DNA of 7,633 bases from contig JANYGM010000363.1 of the NCBI GenBank assembly GCA_025362415.1, positions 1 through 7,633 on the forward strand, written 5' to 3'. The notes beneath the pieces were generated by a model that saw only the letters and a program-made list of their open reading frames with translations, did no database searches and was not told the origin of the DNA. Numbering within the stretch: the stretch's first letter is position 1; each line of letters starts with the position of its first letter. The stretch is from a bacterium. Its GTDB lineage: Bacteria > Bacteroidota > Bacteroidia > Cytophagales > Thermonemataceae. This document shows, piece by piece, positions 1 to 5,733 of the stretch. Made by a program: the position numbers and the translations under genes.

Positions 1-67
1 TTTCGCTCCAGCGGAGCGACACTAGCAAGGGCTAGTTTTATAAATATTGCGCTCCGCTGGAGCGAAA
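1..67. repeat. Nested palindromic repeat with perfect 18-bp arms
   Basis: Bases 1-18 are the exact reverse complement of 50-67. Each arm is itself a hairpin: CGCTCC-AGC-GGAGCG at 4-18 and CGCTCC-GCT-GGAGCG at 50-64. Between them is a third small hairpin, ACTAGC-AAGG-GCTAGT at 21-36. The transcript could therefore fold either as one long stem or as three small hairpins. The element is much richer in G and C than its surroundings. It lies downstream of the DUF420 gene stop, but neither strand shows the long T run of an intrinsic terminator right after a stem. It looks like a dispersed palindromic element; the copy number elsewhere is not visible, and the left edge may be cut by the window. Confidence 0.8.
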
Positions 68-98
68 TACAAACACAATGATATTTCTATAAATATAC

Positions 99-113
99 AG
101 TTCCGCTGGAACT
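99..113. repeat. Small palindrome related to the 1-67 element
   Basis: AGTTCC-GCT-GGAACT is a 6-bp perfect stem with a GCT loop. It shares the core TCCGCTGGA with the hairpin at 50-64 but has different outer bases (AGT/ACT instead of CGC/GCG), and pairing is kept. That is compensatory variation, which suggests the fold rather than the exact sequence is what persists. It sits about 55 nt beyond the stop codon of the DUF420 gene. Confidence 0.65.
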
Positions 114-142
114 AATACAAAATATCAATGTCTTTGTCTAAC

Positions 143-172
143 TCACTACTCACTATTTCACTACTCACTATA
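143..172. repeat. 15-bp tandem repeat overlapping the DUF420 stop codon
   Basis: Two copies, 143-157 and 158-172, share the 13-mer TCACTACTCACTA and differ only at the last base. The unit covers the stop codon (168-170) of the minus-strand DUF420 gene. Because 15 is a multiple of 3, reading on in the gene frame gives TAG TGA, three sense codons, then TAG TGA again. The duplicated unit thus supplies repeated in-frame stops. Confidence 0.7.
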
Positions 173-710
173 CATAAAAAGGTTTTATCATAAAATACAC
201 AATAACACCCGTAATAGACACATAAAGCCATATTGGAAAAGCAAAACGTGTATTTTTCTTATGGTTTTCAAAGTCACCAATGTACGCAAAATACATAGAC
301 ATCAACACAAAACGCACCACCACAATAGACAATAAAATATGTGAAATCAGAAAGAAAAAATAAAGTCCTTTCAAAAAACCTTCTCCACCATATTTTGTAG
401 ACTGATTTGATACGTGATACAAAATATAACTCACCAAAAACAATGCACCCAAACCAAAACAAGTAGTCATTAGTGTTTTGTGTAATGTAATATTTTTATT
501 TTTTATAGCAATAAAAGCCATAATCAGCAAAATAGAGGTAAGAGAATTGATGCTTGCGCTTACTGTGGGTAAGATTTTCGTCCACTCGCCAAGTGGTAAT
601 TTATAGCCGCTAGGAATGCCCAAAAGTACGCCTACTGCCAACGGAATGGCAAAAGAAAGAATATTTATGATTTTAAAAGACTGATTTTCAGGGAGTTTTA
701 ATGTTGTCAT
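168..710 (-). CDS. DUF420 family membrane protein (CtaM/YozB-like)
   Basis: This is a 180-residue, very hydrophobic protein with about five predicted membrane segments, near residues 14-33, 52-69, 79-98, 116-138 and 157-175. Histidines at 77 (LHKTLM), 99 (YHVSNQS), 124 (ISHILLS) and 150 (NHKKNTR) lie at or near membrane edges. Together with the tail FAFPIWLYVSITGVIVY they match the DUF420 pattern of four conserved histidines. Known members include Bacillus YozB and Staphylococcus CtaM, the latter needed for haem-copper oxidase maturation. A role in cytochrome oxidase assembly here is inferred from the family, since no oxidase gene is inside the window. The ATG start is followed by a short polar N-terminus before the first membrane segment. 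An exact TAnnTTTG box lies about 60 nt upstream. The gene is divergent from gpmI. Confidence 0.85.
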   Translation of the reverse strand: MTTLKLPENQSFKIINILSFAIPLAVGVLLGIPSGYKLPLGEWTKILPTVSASINSLTSILLIMAFIAIKNKNITLHKTLMTTCFGLGALFLVSYILYHVSNQSTKYGGEGFLKGLYFFFLISHILLSIVVVRFVLMSMYFAYIGDFENHKKNTRFAFPIWLYVSITGVIVYFMIKPFYV

Positions 711-769
711 TTTTGGATTTTTATATACAGATATGAAAATATGCGTTGTTGATTAACTTAAATAATAAG

Positions 770-777
770 CAAATATA
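770..777 (-). promoter_or_regulatory. Putative -7 box for the DUF420 gene
   Basis: On the minus strand this reads TATATTTG followed by C, an exact match to the Bacteroidota -7 consensus TAnnTTTG. It would give a leader of roughly 50-55 nt. No clear TTG or TTTG lies 19-21 nt upstream, so the -33 element is weak or absent. It is back to back with the gpmI promoter. Confidence 0.5.
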
Positions 778-788
778 ACGGTTTTTTG

Positions 789-819
789 TTGTGAAATTGC
801 TAAAATTATGTTATTTTTG
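789..819 (+). promoter_or_regulatory. Putative gpmI promoter (TTG-N20-TATTTTTG)
   Basis: TTG at 789-791 and TATTTTTG at 812-819 are separated by exactly 20 nt, matching the Bacteroidota primary sigma factor pattern. Transcription would start near 825, leaving a leader of about 25 nt before the ATG at 851. This also rules out the in-frame GTG at 791 as a start, because that codon would lie upstream of the transcript. Confidence 0.6.
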
Positions 820-850
820 GGTTAAAATTATTATTTGCATTCTACTAAAA

Positions 851-2398
851 ATGAACAAAAAACTAATCCTAATCATTCTTGATGGCTGGGGAATAGCCAC
901 AAATCCTGATGTTTCTGCTATTTTCCACGCTAAAACACCATTTATTGATAGTCTTTACAACAAATATCCTCACTCGCATCTGGAAGCCTCTGGGCTTGCT
1001 GTGGGCTTGCCTGCGGGACAAATGGGCAACTCTGAAGTTGGGCATACCAATATTGGCGCAGGACGTGTGGTTTATCAGGATTTGGTGCGTATAAATCTCG
1101 CCAGCGCAGATACAAAAAATGGAGAACTTGCTCAAAATCAAACACTTAAAAATGCCCTTGATTATGCCAAAGAAAATAATAAAAAAGTTCATTTGATTGG
1201 TTTGGTGTCTGATGGAGGTGTTCATTCTCATATTTCGCACCTAAAAGCCCTTTGTGAAATTACTAAAAATAATGAAATAAATAATGTTTTTATTCACGCT
1301 TTTACTGATGGAAGAGATACAGACCCCAAAAGTGGACTTGCATATATAACTGATTTACAAGATTTTATAAACAAAAAAGCTGATAATGTAAAAATAGCGT
1401 CTATCATTGGGCGTTATTATGCAATGGACAGAGATAAGCGTTGGGAGCGTGTGCGCCTTGCGTATGCCTTGCTCACGCAGGCGGAAGGTACAAAAACACA
1501 GGATTTGAAAAATGCTATCCAAACATCTTATAATGAAGATATTACAGACGAATTTATTAAGCCTATTGTTTGTATAGATGATAAAAATGAACCTATTGCC
1601 ACTATCCAAGATGATGACGTAGTAATATGTTTTAATTTTAGGACAGATAGAGGAAGAGAAATTACGCAGGTGCTTACACAGGAGGATTTTCCTGATTTTC
1701 AAATGCACAAAAAACGCCTTCATTATCTCACAATGACCAATTATGATGATAATTTTAAAGATGTAAAAGTGCTTTTTGACAAAGATAATCTTTCTAATAC
1801 TTTGGGCGAAATCATCTCAAAAAATCATAAAAAACAAATCAGAATAGCGGAAACAGAGAAATATCCTCACGTCACATTTTTCTTTTCTGGTGGGCAAGAA
1901 ATACCTTTTGAAGGAGAAACGCATCTTTTGTGTCCTTCTCAAAAAGTAGCAACTTACGACCTCGCCCCAGAAATGAGTGCAAACGACATAGCTACAAAAA
2001 TTTGTGTGGAATTAGACAAAAAAGAAACTGATTTTGTTTGTCTAAACTTTGCTAATGCGGATATGGTTGGACATACGGGCGTGTTTTCTGCTGCCGTAAG
2101 TGCCTGTGAAACAGTGGATATTTGCGCCCAAAAAGTAGTGGAAAATGCCCTTAAAAATGGTTATTATGCCCTTATTATTGCAGACCACGGAAATTCTGAT
2201 TTTATGATAAATGAAGATGGCACGCCCAATACGGCTCATACAACCAACCTTGTGCCTTGTATTTTGGTGGGGGATTTTGTAGAGAAAAGTATCAAACTAG
2301 ATAATGGCAAATTAAGCAATATTGCACCAACTATTTTGGAAATAATGGGGCTTCAAAAACCAATGGAAATGACTGAAAAATCTTTGATATATTATTAA
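851..2398 (+). CDS. gpmI: 2,3-bisphosphoglycerate-independent phosphoglycerate mutase
   Basis: The enzyme interconverts 3- and 2-phosphoglycerate in cytosolic glycolysis and gluconeogenesis, using two Mn2+ ions and a phosphoserine intermediate. At 515 residues it has the usual family length. The alkaline-phosphatase-like active site is complete. D11 is in LILDGWG-type context, and the nucleophile is S61 in MGNSEVGHTN. D404 and H408 are in NADMVGHTG, D445 and H446 in ADHGNSD, and H463 in NTAHTTN. The transferase domain motifs GGVHSHISH (about 122-130), TDGRDTDP (152-159), IGRYYAMDRDKRWERV and FNFRTDRGRE are present. I chose ATG 851 rather than the in-frame GTG at 791 because MNKKLILIILDGWG is the canonical N-terminus. 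The extra 20 residues from 791 are hydrophobic and untypical, and the promoter lies after 791. There is no Shine-Dalgarno. It is apparently monocistronic, followed by a repeat-rich gap. Confidence 0.97.
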   Translation: MNKKLILIILDGWGIATNPDVSAIFHAKTPFIDSLYNKYPHSHLEASGLAVGLPAGQMGNSEVGHTNIGAGRVVYQDLVRINLASADTKNGELAQNQTLKNALDYAKENNKKVHLIGLVSDGGVHSHISHLKALCEITKNNEINNVFIHAFTDGRDTDPKSGLAYITDLQDFINKKADNVKIASIIGRYYAMDRDKRWERVRLAYALLTQAEGTKTQDLKNAIQTSYNEDITDEFIKPIVCIDDKNEPIATIQDDDVVICFNFRTDRGREITQVLTQEDFPDFQMHKKRLHYLTMTNYDDNFKDVKVLFDKDNLSNTLGEIISKNHKKQIRIAETEKYPHVTFFFSGGQEIPFEGETHLLCPSQKVATYDLAPEMSANDIATKICVELDKKETDFVCLNFANADMVGHTGVFSAAVSACETVDICAQKVVENALKNGYYALIIADHGNSDFMINEDGTPNTAHTTNLVPCILVGDFVEKSIKLDNGKLSNIAPTILEIMGLQKPMEMTEKSLIYY

Positions 2399-2412
2399 AA
2401 TCAACTGTTTAA

Positions 2413-2514
2413 TTAGTAATGAGTTGTAAATAAAATTCTAATTTTGTATTTCTTAGTGCCTACTTAGTAATGAGTTGTAAATAAAATTCTAATTTTGTAT
2501 TTCTTAGTGCCTGC
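2413..2514. repeat. 51-bp tandem duplication downstream of gpmI
   Basis: Copies 2413-2463 and 2464-2514 differ at only one base (A2462 versus G2513); the first 49 bases are identical. Each copy ends in CTTAGTGCCT, and CTTAGTG-type words continue degenerately to about 2545 as if a third copy had decayed. Such near-identity suggests a recent duplication. It begins 15 nt after the gpmI stop codon and has no coding potential. Confidence 0.9.
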
Positions 2515-2607
2515 TTAGTGTGTATTTCTTAATGAACTTAGTGTTAAAAAAGAAGCGAACTAGGAACTTATTTACAATGTATTACTTAGTGTTAAGAAAA
2601 AATAAAA

Positions 2608-2660
2608 TAGGAAGTTATTTGCAATGTATTACTTAGTAATGTATTGGAAATAAGATACTA
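2608..2660. repeat. Imperfect 53-bp palindrome inside the array
   Basis: Two arms of the 28-nt family meet head to head and overlap by about 3 nt around TTAGTAA. Bases 2608-2635 read outward match the reverse complement of 2633-2660 with several mismatches, for example GGAAG against GTATC next to the conserved TAG and TTATTT. In RNA or single-stranded DNA this would fold as one long, bulged hairpin. Confidence 0.6.
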
Positions 2661-2691
2661 ATTTCCAAAATAAACAAGCGTTTTTGGGCGT

Positions 2692-2724
2692 AACTTTCCA
2701 AAAGTTGGAAACTTTTGGAAAGTT
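2692..2724. repeat. Perfect 14-bp stem-loop between convergent genes
   Basis: Arm 2692-2705 (AACTTTCCAAAAGT) is the exact reverse complement of 2711-2724, with a 5-nt loop TGGAA. It lies between gpmI (plus) and yidD (minus), so a bidirectional terminator or transcript-end stabiliser is possible. Neither side has a proper T tract. A dispersed palindromic repeat is the alternative. Confidence 0.7.
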
Positions 2725-2794
2725 TAGTAGGAAGTTATTTACAATTCATTACTTATCAATATTTTGTATTTACTGGCAATTTAAAATTCACAAT

Positions 2795-3019
2795 TTAAGA
2801 TTCTTTTTTTGGTGGTACTGGGTCGTGTCCGTGTCCGCCCCAAGGATTACAACTCAAAATGCGTTTTATACCCAAATAAAGCCCTTTAAAAACGCCGTGA
2901 GTTTGCAATGCCTCTATCATATACACAGAACAGGTAGGCGTATAACGACACGAAGGCGGAAAAATAGGCGAAATAAAATATTGATAAAAACGTACCAATA
3001 AAATTAGGATTTTTTTCAT
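2795..3019 (-). CDS. yidD: Membrane protein insertion efficiency factor YidD
   Basis: YidD is a small inner-membrane-associated protein that assists YidC/Sec-dependent insertion of membrane proteins. This 74-residue copy carries the full family signature. It has an amphipathic N-terminus (MKKILILLVRFYQYFISPIF), then PPSCRYTPTCSVY (residues 21-33, with C24 and C30), a helix with THGVFKGLYLG, then LSCNPWGGHGHDPVP (residues 55-69, with C57). Length is normal for the short Bacteroidota form. It usually lies near rpmH, rnpA and yidC; here none of these is present and its upstream partner is an LRR gene. The start lies 11 nt after that gene's stop, so the two are probably co-transcribed, and no separate promoter fits in the gap. 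Confidence 0.95.
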   Translation of the reverse strand: MKKILILLVRFYQYFISPIFPPSCRYTPTCSVYMIEALQTHGVFKGLYLGIKRILSCNPWGGHGHDPVPPKKES

Positions 3020-3030
3020 ATTTTATTTAA

Positions 3031-3642
3031 TTAAAATGGAGTGTCATCTTCATTATCTTGGACTTGCAAATTTCTATTGTTTTTTTGCAAAAGAGTAATT
3101 TCTCTTTCAAATTTCTCTAATTGAATATAATCAAGATACAAATATCTTAGATTTTTGATAGTAGCTATTTCTGGTGGCAAAACGTCAAATTTAATACCAT
3201 CTAACCATAAACTATGCAATTTTTCTAATTTTTGTATTTCTTTTGGCAATTTTTCAAGAGGATTTTCAGATAAATGCAAGTACTGCAAGTTGATAAGTTC
3301 TCCTATTTCTACTGGAAGTTCTTTTATTTCATTATTACCTAAACCTAAATCTTTGATTTTTTGGAGAATTCTTATTGATTTTGGTAATTCTTTAATTTTA
3401 ACATTTTGAGGTTTTGGGTAACTCCAAAAAGACCAATTAATTCTTTTTATTCCTGTTAATAAACCTTTAATTGATGCGTATTCTATCAAAAAACGGTACA
3501 ATTCCTCATAATCTTCCAAAGAACATTTTACGTATTTTTCAAATTCTTCCTTAAAATTTTGTGCCAATGTAAGCCCTAAATACACATTATCTGGGTTATC
3601 ACTTTTGAGTAAATCAAGCAAGTTTCTAAATTCTTTGGTCAT
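3031..3642 (-). CDS. Leucine-rich-repeat protein
   Basis: This is a 203-residue protein with no signal peptide or membrane segment, so probably cytoplasmic. Residues 1-55 form a charged helical region (LLDLLKSDNPDNVYLGLTLA...EELYRFLIEY) seen ahead of LRRs in some Bacteroidota proteins; that statement is from memory. Residues 83-95 look like a partial capping repeat (IKELPKSIRILQK). Four 23-residue repeats follow at about 96-118, 119-141, 142-164 and 165-187, of the pattern LxxLxLxxNxLxxLPxEIxxLxN. The last one is degenerate. The tail is acidic (DNEDDTPF). LRRs are protein-binding scaffolds and no partner can be named. It is the first gene of a probable two-gene transcript with yidD and is divergent from typA. 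Confidence 0.85.
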   Translation of the reverse strand: MTKEFRNLLDLLKSDNPDNVYLGLTLAQNFKEEFEKYVKCSLEDYEELYRFLIEYASIKGLLTGIKRINWSFWSYPKPQNVKIKELPKSIRILQKIKDLGLGNNEIKELPVEIGELINLQYLHLSENPLEKLPKEIQKLEKLHSLWLDGIKFDVLPPEIATIKNLRYLYLDYIQLEKFEREITLLQKNNRNLQVQDNEDDTPF

Positions 3643-3698
3643 AACTTGGATATTTTGTATTCATTAAAAAATCATAATTAAATTCACAATTAAAAACC

Positions 3699-3729
3699 TT
3701 GCAAATGTAAATAAATTTACGTACTTTTG
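3699..3729 (+). promoter_or_regulatory. typA promoter (TTG-N20-TACTTTTG)
   Basis: TTG at 3699-3701 and TACTTTTG at 3722-3729, followed by C, are 20 nt apart. This is an exact Bacteroidota -33/-7 arrangement with the same spacing as the gpmI promoter. The predicted start near 3735 leaves a leader of about 35 nt to the ATG, with no Shine-Dalgarno. Confidence 0.7.
3702..3709 (-). promoter_or_regulatory. Putative -7 box for the LRR-yidD transcript
   Basis: On the minus strand this reads TACATTTG followed by C, an exact TAnnTTTG. The best upstream TTTG (3733-3736) is 23 nt away, somewhat too far. The box lies inside the typA promoter spacer, so polymerase could probably not occupy both promoters at once. 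The predicted leader is about 50-55 nt. Confidence 0.5.
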
Positions 3730-3769
3730 CACCAAAATTAAATCCTTTAGAAAATATTTCAGCAAATAT

Positions 3770-5572
3770 ATGCAAGAGATACGCAACATAGCTATTATTG
3801 CCCACGTTGATCACGGCAAGACAACCCTCGTAGATAAGATTATCCACGCTTCAAAACTTTTTAGAGATAATCAAGCATTTGATGACCTTATACTTGACAA
3901 CAACGACCTTGAGCGTGAGCGTGGTATCACAATCACCTCTAAAAACGTATCTGTACGTTATAAAGGTGTGAAAATCAATATTATAGATACACCAGGTCAC
4001 TCCGACTTTGGCGGTGAAGTAGAACGTGTTTTGAAACTTGCTGATGGCGTGCTTTTGTTGGTAGATGCCTTTGAAGGTCCTATGCCACAAACTCGTTTTG
4101 TACTTACAAAAGCCCTAGAATTAGGCTTAAAACCTGTCGTAGTTATCAATAAAGTAGATAAATTAAACTGTCGCCCTGACGAAGTTCACGAGTCTGTTTT
4201 TGATTTGATGTTTAACTTAGGTGCAACACAAGAACAATTGGATTTCCAAACGGTTTATGGTTCTGCCAAACAAGGTTGGATGAGTAGAGACTGGAAAGTG
4301 CCTACAACTGATATTATTGCACTTTTGGATACTGTTTTGGAAGCTATTCCTGCTGCGCCAAGTCCAGAAGGAAGCGCACAAATGCAAATCACTTCATTAG
4401 ATTATTCTTCATTTATTGGACGAATTGCTATTGGTCGTGTGCATAGAGGCGTTTTGCGTGAAGGCGCACAAATGGGAATGTTTAAGGCTGATGGTAGTTT
4501 TAGAAAGGTGAAAATCAAAGAATTACAATCTTTTGAAGGACTTGGAAGAGTGAAAGTTGAAGAAGTAAAAGCAGGTGATATTTGCGCTGTTATTGGTATT
4601 GAAGATTTTGAAATTGGAGATACAATTACGGATTTGGAAGGCGCAGAGCAACTTCCTCGTATTTCTATTGATGAGCCTACAATGAGTATGCTTTTCACTA
4701 TCAATAATTCTCCATTTTTTGGAAAAGATGGTAAATTTGTAACTTCTAGACATTTGAGAGATAGACTTTACAAAGAAATTGAAAAAAATCTTGCTTTGCG
4801 TGTTCAAAACACAGATTCTGAAGATAGATTTTTGGTATATGGTCGTGGAATTTTGCATTTGTCTATCCTTATTGAAACAATGCGTAGAGAAGGTTATGAG
4901 TTGCAAGTTGGTCAGCCACAAGTACTTTACAAAGATATTGATGGTAAAAAATGTGAGCCAATAGAAATTTTGGTGGTTGATGTGCCAGAAAGCGTTTCAG
5001 GAAAAGTTATTGAACTTGCTACACAACGCAGAGGCGAGCTGATGATTATGGAGCCAAAAGGTGATTTGCAACATTTGGAGTTTAGTATTCCTTCTCGTGG
5101 TATCATTGGCTTGCGTAATGCGGTACTTACGGCTACGCAAGGTGAGGCTATTATGACGCACCGTTTCCAAGATTACCAACCATTTAGAGGTGAAATTCCA
5201 GAACGTACAAGTGGTTCTCTTATTTCTAAAGATATGGGACCTACAACGGCATATTCTATTGACAAATTGCAGGATAGAGGTGTATTTTTTGTTGATCCAG
5301 GAGAAGAAATTTATATGGGACAAGTGATTGGCGCACATACAAGAGGTTCTGACCTTGTTGTAAATGTCCAAACAGCAAAAAAATTGACTAACGTTCGTGC
5401 CTCTGGTACTGATGATAGCGCAAGAATTGTTCCGAAAGTACAGTTTTCTTTGGAAGAAGCGTTAGAATACATACAAAAAGATGAGTATGTAGAAGTTACG
5501 CCACTTGCTATCCGTATGCGCAAGATTTATCTTGACGAAAACGAAAGAAAACGTATGGAAAGTAAGTTTTAA
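3770..5572 (+). CDS. typA: Translational GTPase TypA/BipA
   Basis: TypA is a ribosome-binding GTPase of the EF-G/LepA superfamily, involved in 50S assembly and stress or cold adaptation. The 600-residue length is normal. The G domain motifs are all present: AHVDHGKTT (11-19), RGIT (51-54), DTPGH (73-77), NKVD (127-130) and GSAKQG for G5. The family-typical DNNDLERERGIT and GGEVERVLKLADGVLLLVDAFEGPMPQTRFV are clear. Domain II begins near residue 208 (SLDYSSFIGRIAIGRVHRG). The EF-G-like domains follow (GRGILHLSILIETMRREGYE and VVDVPESVSGKVIE), then the TypA-specific C-terminal domain (NVRASGTDDSARIVP, ending KDEYVEVTPLAIRMRK). The ATG gives the canonical N-terminus and a strong promoter lies upstream. 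It is followed by a hairpin and a 161-nt gap to bioD. Confidence 0.97.
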   Translation: MQEIRNIAIIAHVDHGKTTLVDKIIHASKLFRDNQAFDDLILDNNDLERERGITITSKNVSVRYKGVKINIIDTPGHSDFGGEVERVLKLADGVLLLVDAFEGPMPQTRFVLTKALELGLKPVVVINKVDKLNCRPDEVHESVFDLMFNLGATQEQLDFQTVYGSAKQGWMSRDWKVPTTDIIALLDTVLEAIPAAPSPEGSAQMQITSLDYSSFIGRIAIGRVHRGVLREGAQMGMFKADGSFRKVKIKELQSFEGLGRVKVEEVKAGDICAVIGIEDFEIGDTITDLEGAEQLPRISIDEPTMSMLFTINNSPFFGKDGKFVTSRHLRDRLYKEIEKNLALRVQNTDSEDRFLVYGRGILHLSILIETMRREGYELQVGQPQVLYKDIDGKKCEPIEILVVDVPESVSGKVIELATQRRGELMIMEPKGDLQHLEFSIPSRGIIGLRNAVLTATQGEAIMTHRFQDYQPFRGEIPERTSGSLISKDMGPTTAYSIDKLQDRGVFFVDPGEEIYMGQVIGAHTRGSDLVVNVQTAKKLTNVRASGTDDSARIVPKVQFSLEEALEYIQKDEYVEVTPLAIRMRKIYLDENERKRMESKF

Positions 5573-5609
5573 AAATTATTTGATATTTTTTGTCTATGTA
5601 ATTTTTACC

Positions 5610-5655
5610 CATAGCTACTTAAAACGCCCTTATTAGGCTGTTTTGGGTAGCTATG
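5610..5655. terminator. Long hairpin between typA and bioD, possible terminator
   Basis: CATAGCTAC (5610-5618) pairs perfectly with GTAGCTATG (5647-5655). The stem continues inward through two T-G wobbles, AAAAC with GTTTT, and GCC with GGC after a single bulged T5639, leaving a 7-nt loop (5629-5635). It begins 38 nt after the typA stop. A T-rich run precedes the stem and ATAAATTTAC follows it, so the classic U tract is missing. A terminator or mRNA 3'-end stabiliser is inferred from position and fold. Confidence 0.5.
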
Positions 5656-5700
5656 ATAAATTTACAACCTCTCTGTTAAATACAAGTCACAAACATTATT

Positions 5701-5716
5701 AAATAATCAAATAATC
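5701..5716. repeat. 8-bp tandem repeat in the bioD leader
   Basis: AAATAATC occurs twice in tandem, followed by further A-rich sequence up to the bioD ATG. The low-complexity leader lacks a Shine-Dalgarno, as usual in Bacteroidota. The nearest promoter-like box, TAAATTTA at 5657-5664, misses the final G of TAnnTTTG and has no good TTG at the right distance. I therefore do not call a bioD promoter. Confidence 0.4.
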
Positions 5717-5733
5717 AAACAAATAAACTATAA

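Larger units (their letters stand above)
2413..2757. repeat. Array of six related ~28-nt arms in both orientations
   Basis: This fills most of the 396-nt gap between gpmI and yidD, in which I find no gene. A 28-nt unit with core TTATTT(A/G)CAAT and end ATTACTTA occurs on the plus strand at 2561-2588, 2608-2635 and 2728-2755. Diverged versions of it occur on the minus strand at 2413-2440, 2464-2491 and 2633-2660. Aligned by hand, the minus copy at 2413 matches the plus consensus at about 21 of 28 positions. Opposed copies could pair into large foldbacks. The arrangement resembles decayed palindromic or MITE-like elements, but I see no transposase and no clear target duplication. Confidence 0.65.

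Noticed and set aside
791..850. N-terminal extension of GpmI from the GTG at 791
   Set aside because: It adds 20 hydrophobic residues not seen in the family, lies upstream of the predicted transcript start, and the catalytic residues align with the usual numbering only from ATG 851.
869..1240. Minus-strand open frame inside gpmI, and similar ones at 1355-1723, 4402-4704, 4523-4921 and 4997-5371
   Set aside because: They lie opposite strongly conserved gpmI or typA sequence, have no coherent protein features, and are explained by codon bias of the real genes.
2413..2757. CRISPR array
   Set aside because: The repeats are tandem without unique spacers of constant length, arms occur in both orientations, and no cas gene is present.
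2684..3001. Plus-strand open frame across the yidD gene
   Set aside because: It is antisense to yidD, whose full family signature is on the minus strand. The plus translation has no recognisable motif.
2784..3691. 12-bp direct repeat AAATTCACAATT at 2784-2795 and 3680-3691 flanking the LRR-yidD pair, as a possible insertion scar
   Set aside because: The motif is AT-rich and of a kind frequent in Bacteroidota intergenic DNA. The left copy overlaps the yidD stop codon and no mobility gene is present, so chance is more likely.
3626..4090. Minus-strand open frames 3626-3847 and 3851-4090 at the start of typA
   Set aside because: They run through the typA promoter and G domain in antisense, without motifs or promoter support.
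5657..5664. bioD promoter box TAAATTTA
   Set aside because: It lacks the conserved final G, and no TTG or TTTG lies 19-21 nt upstream.
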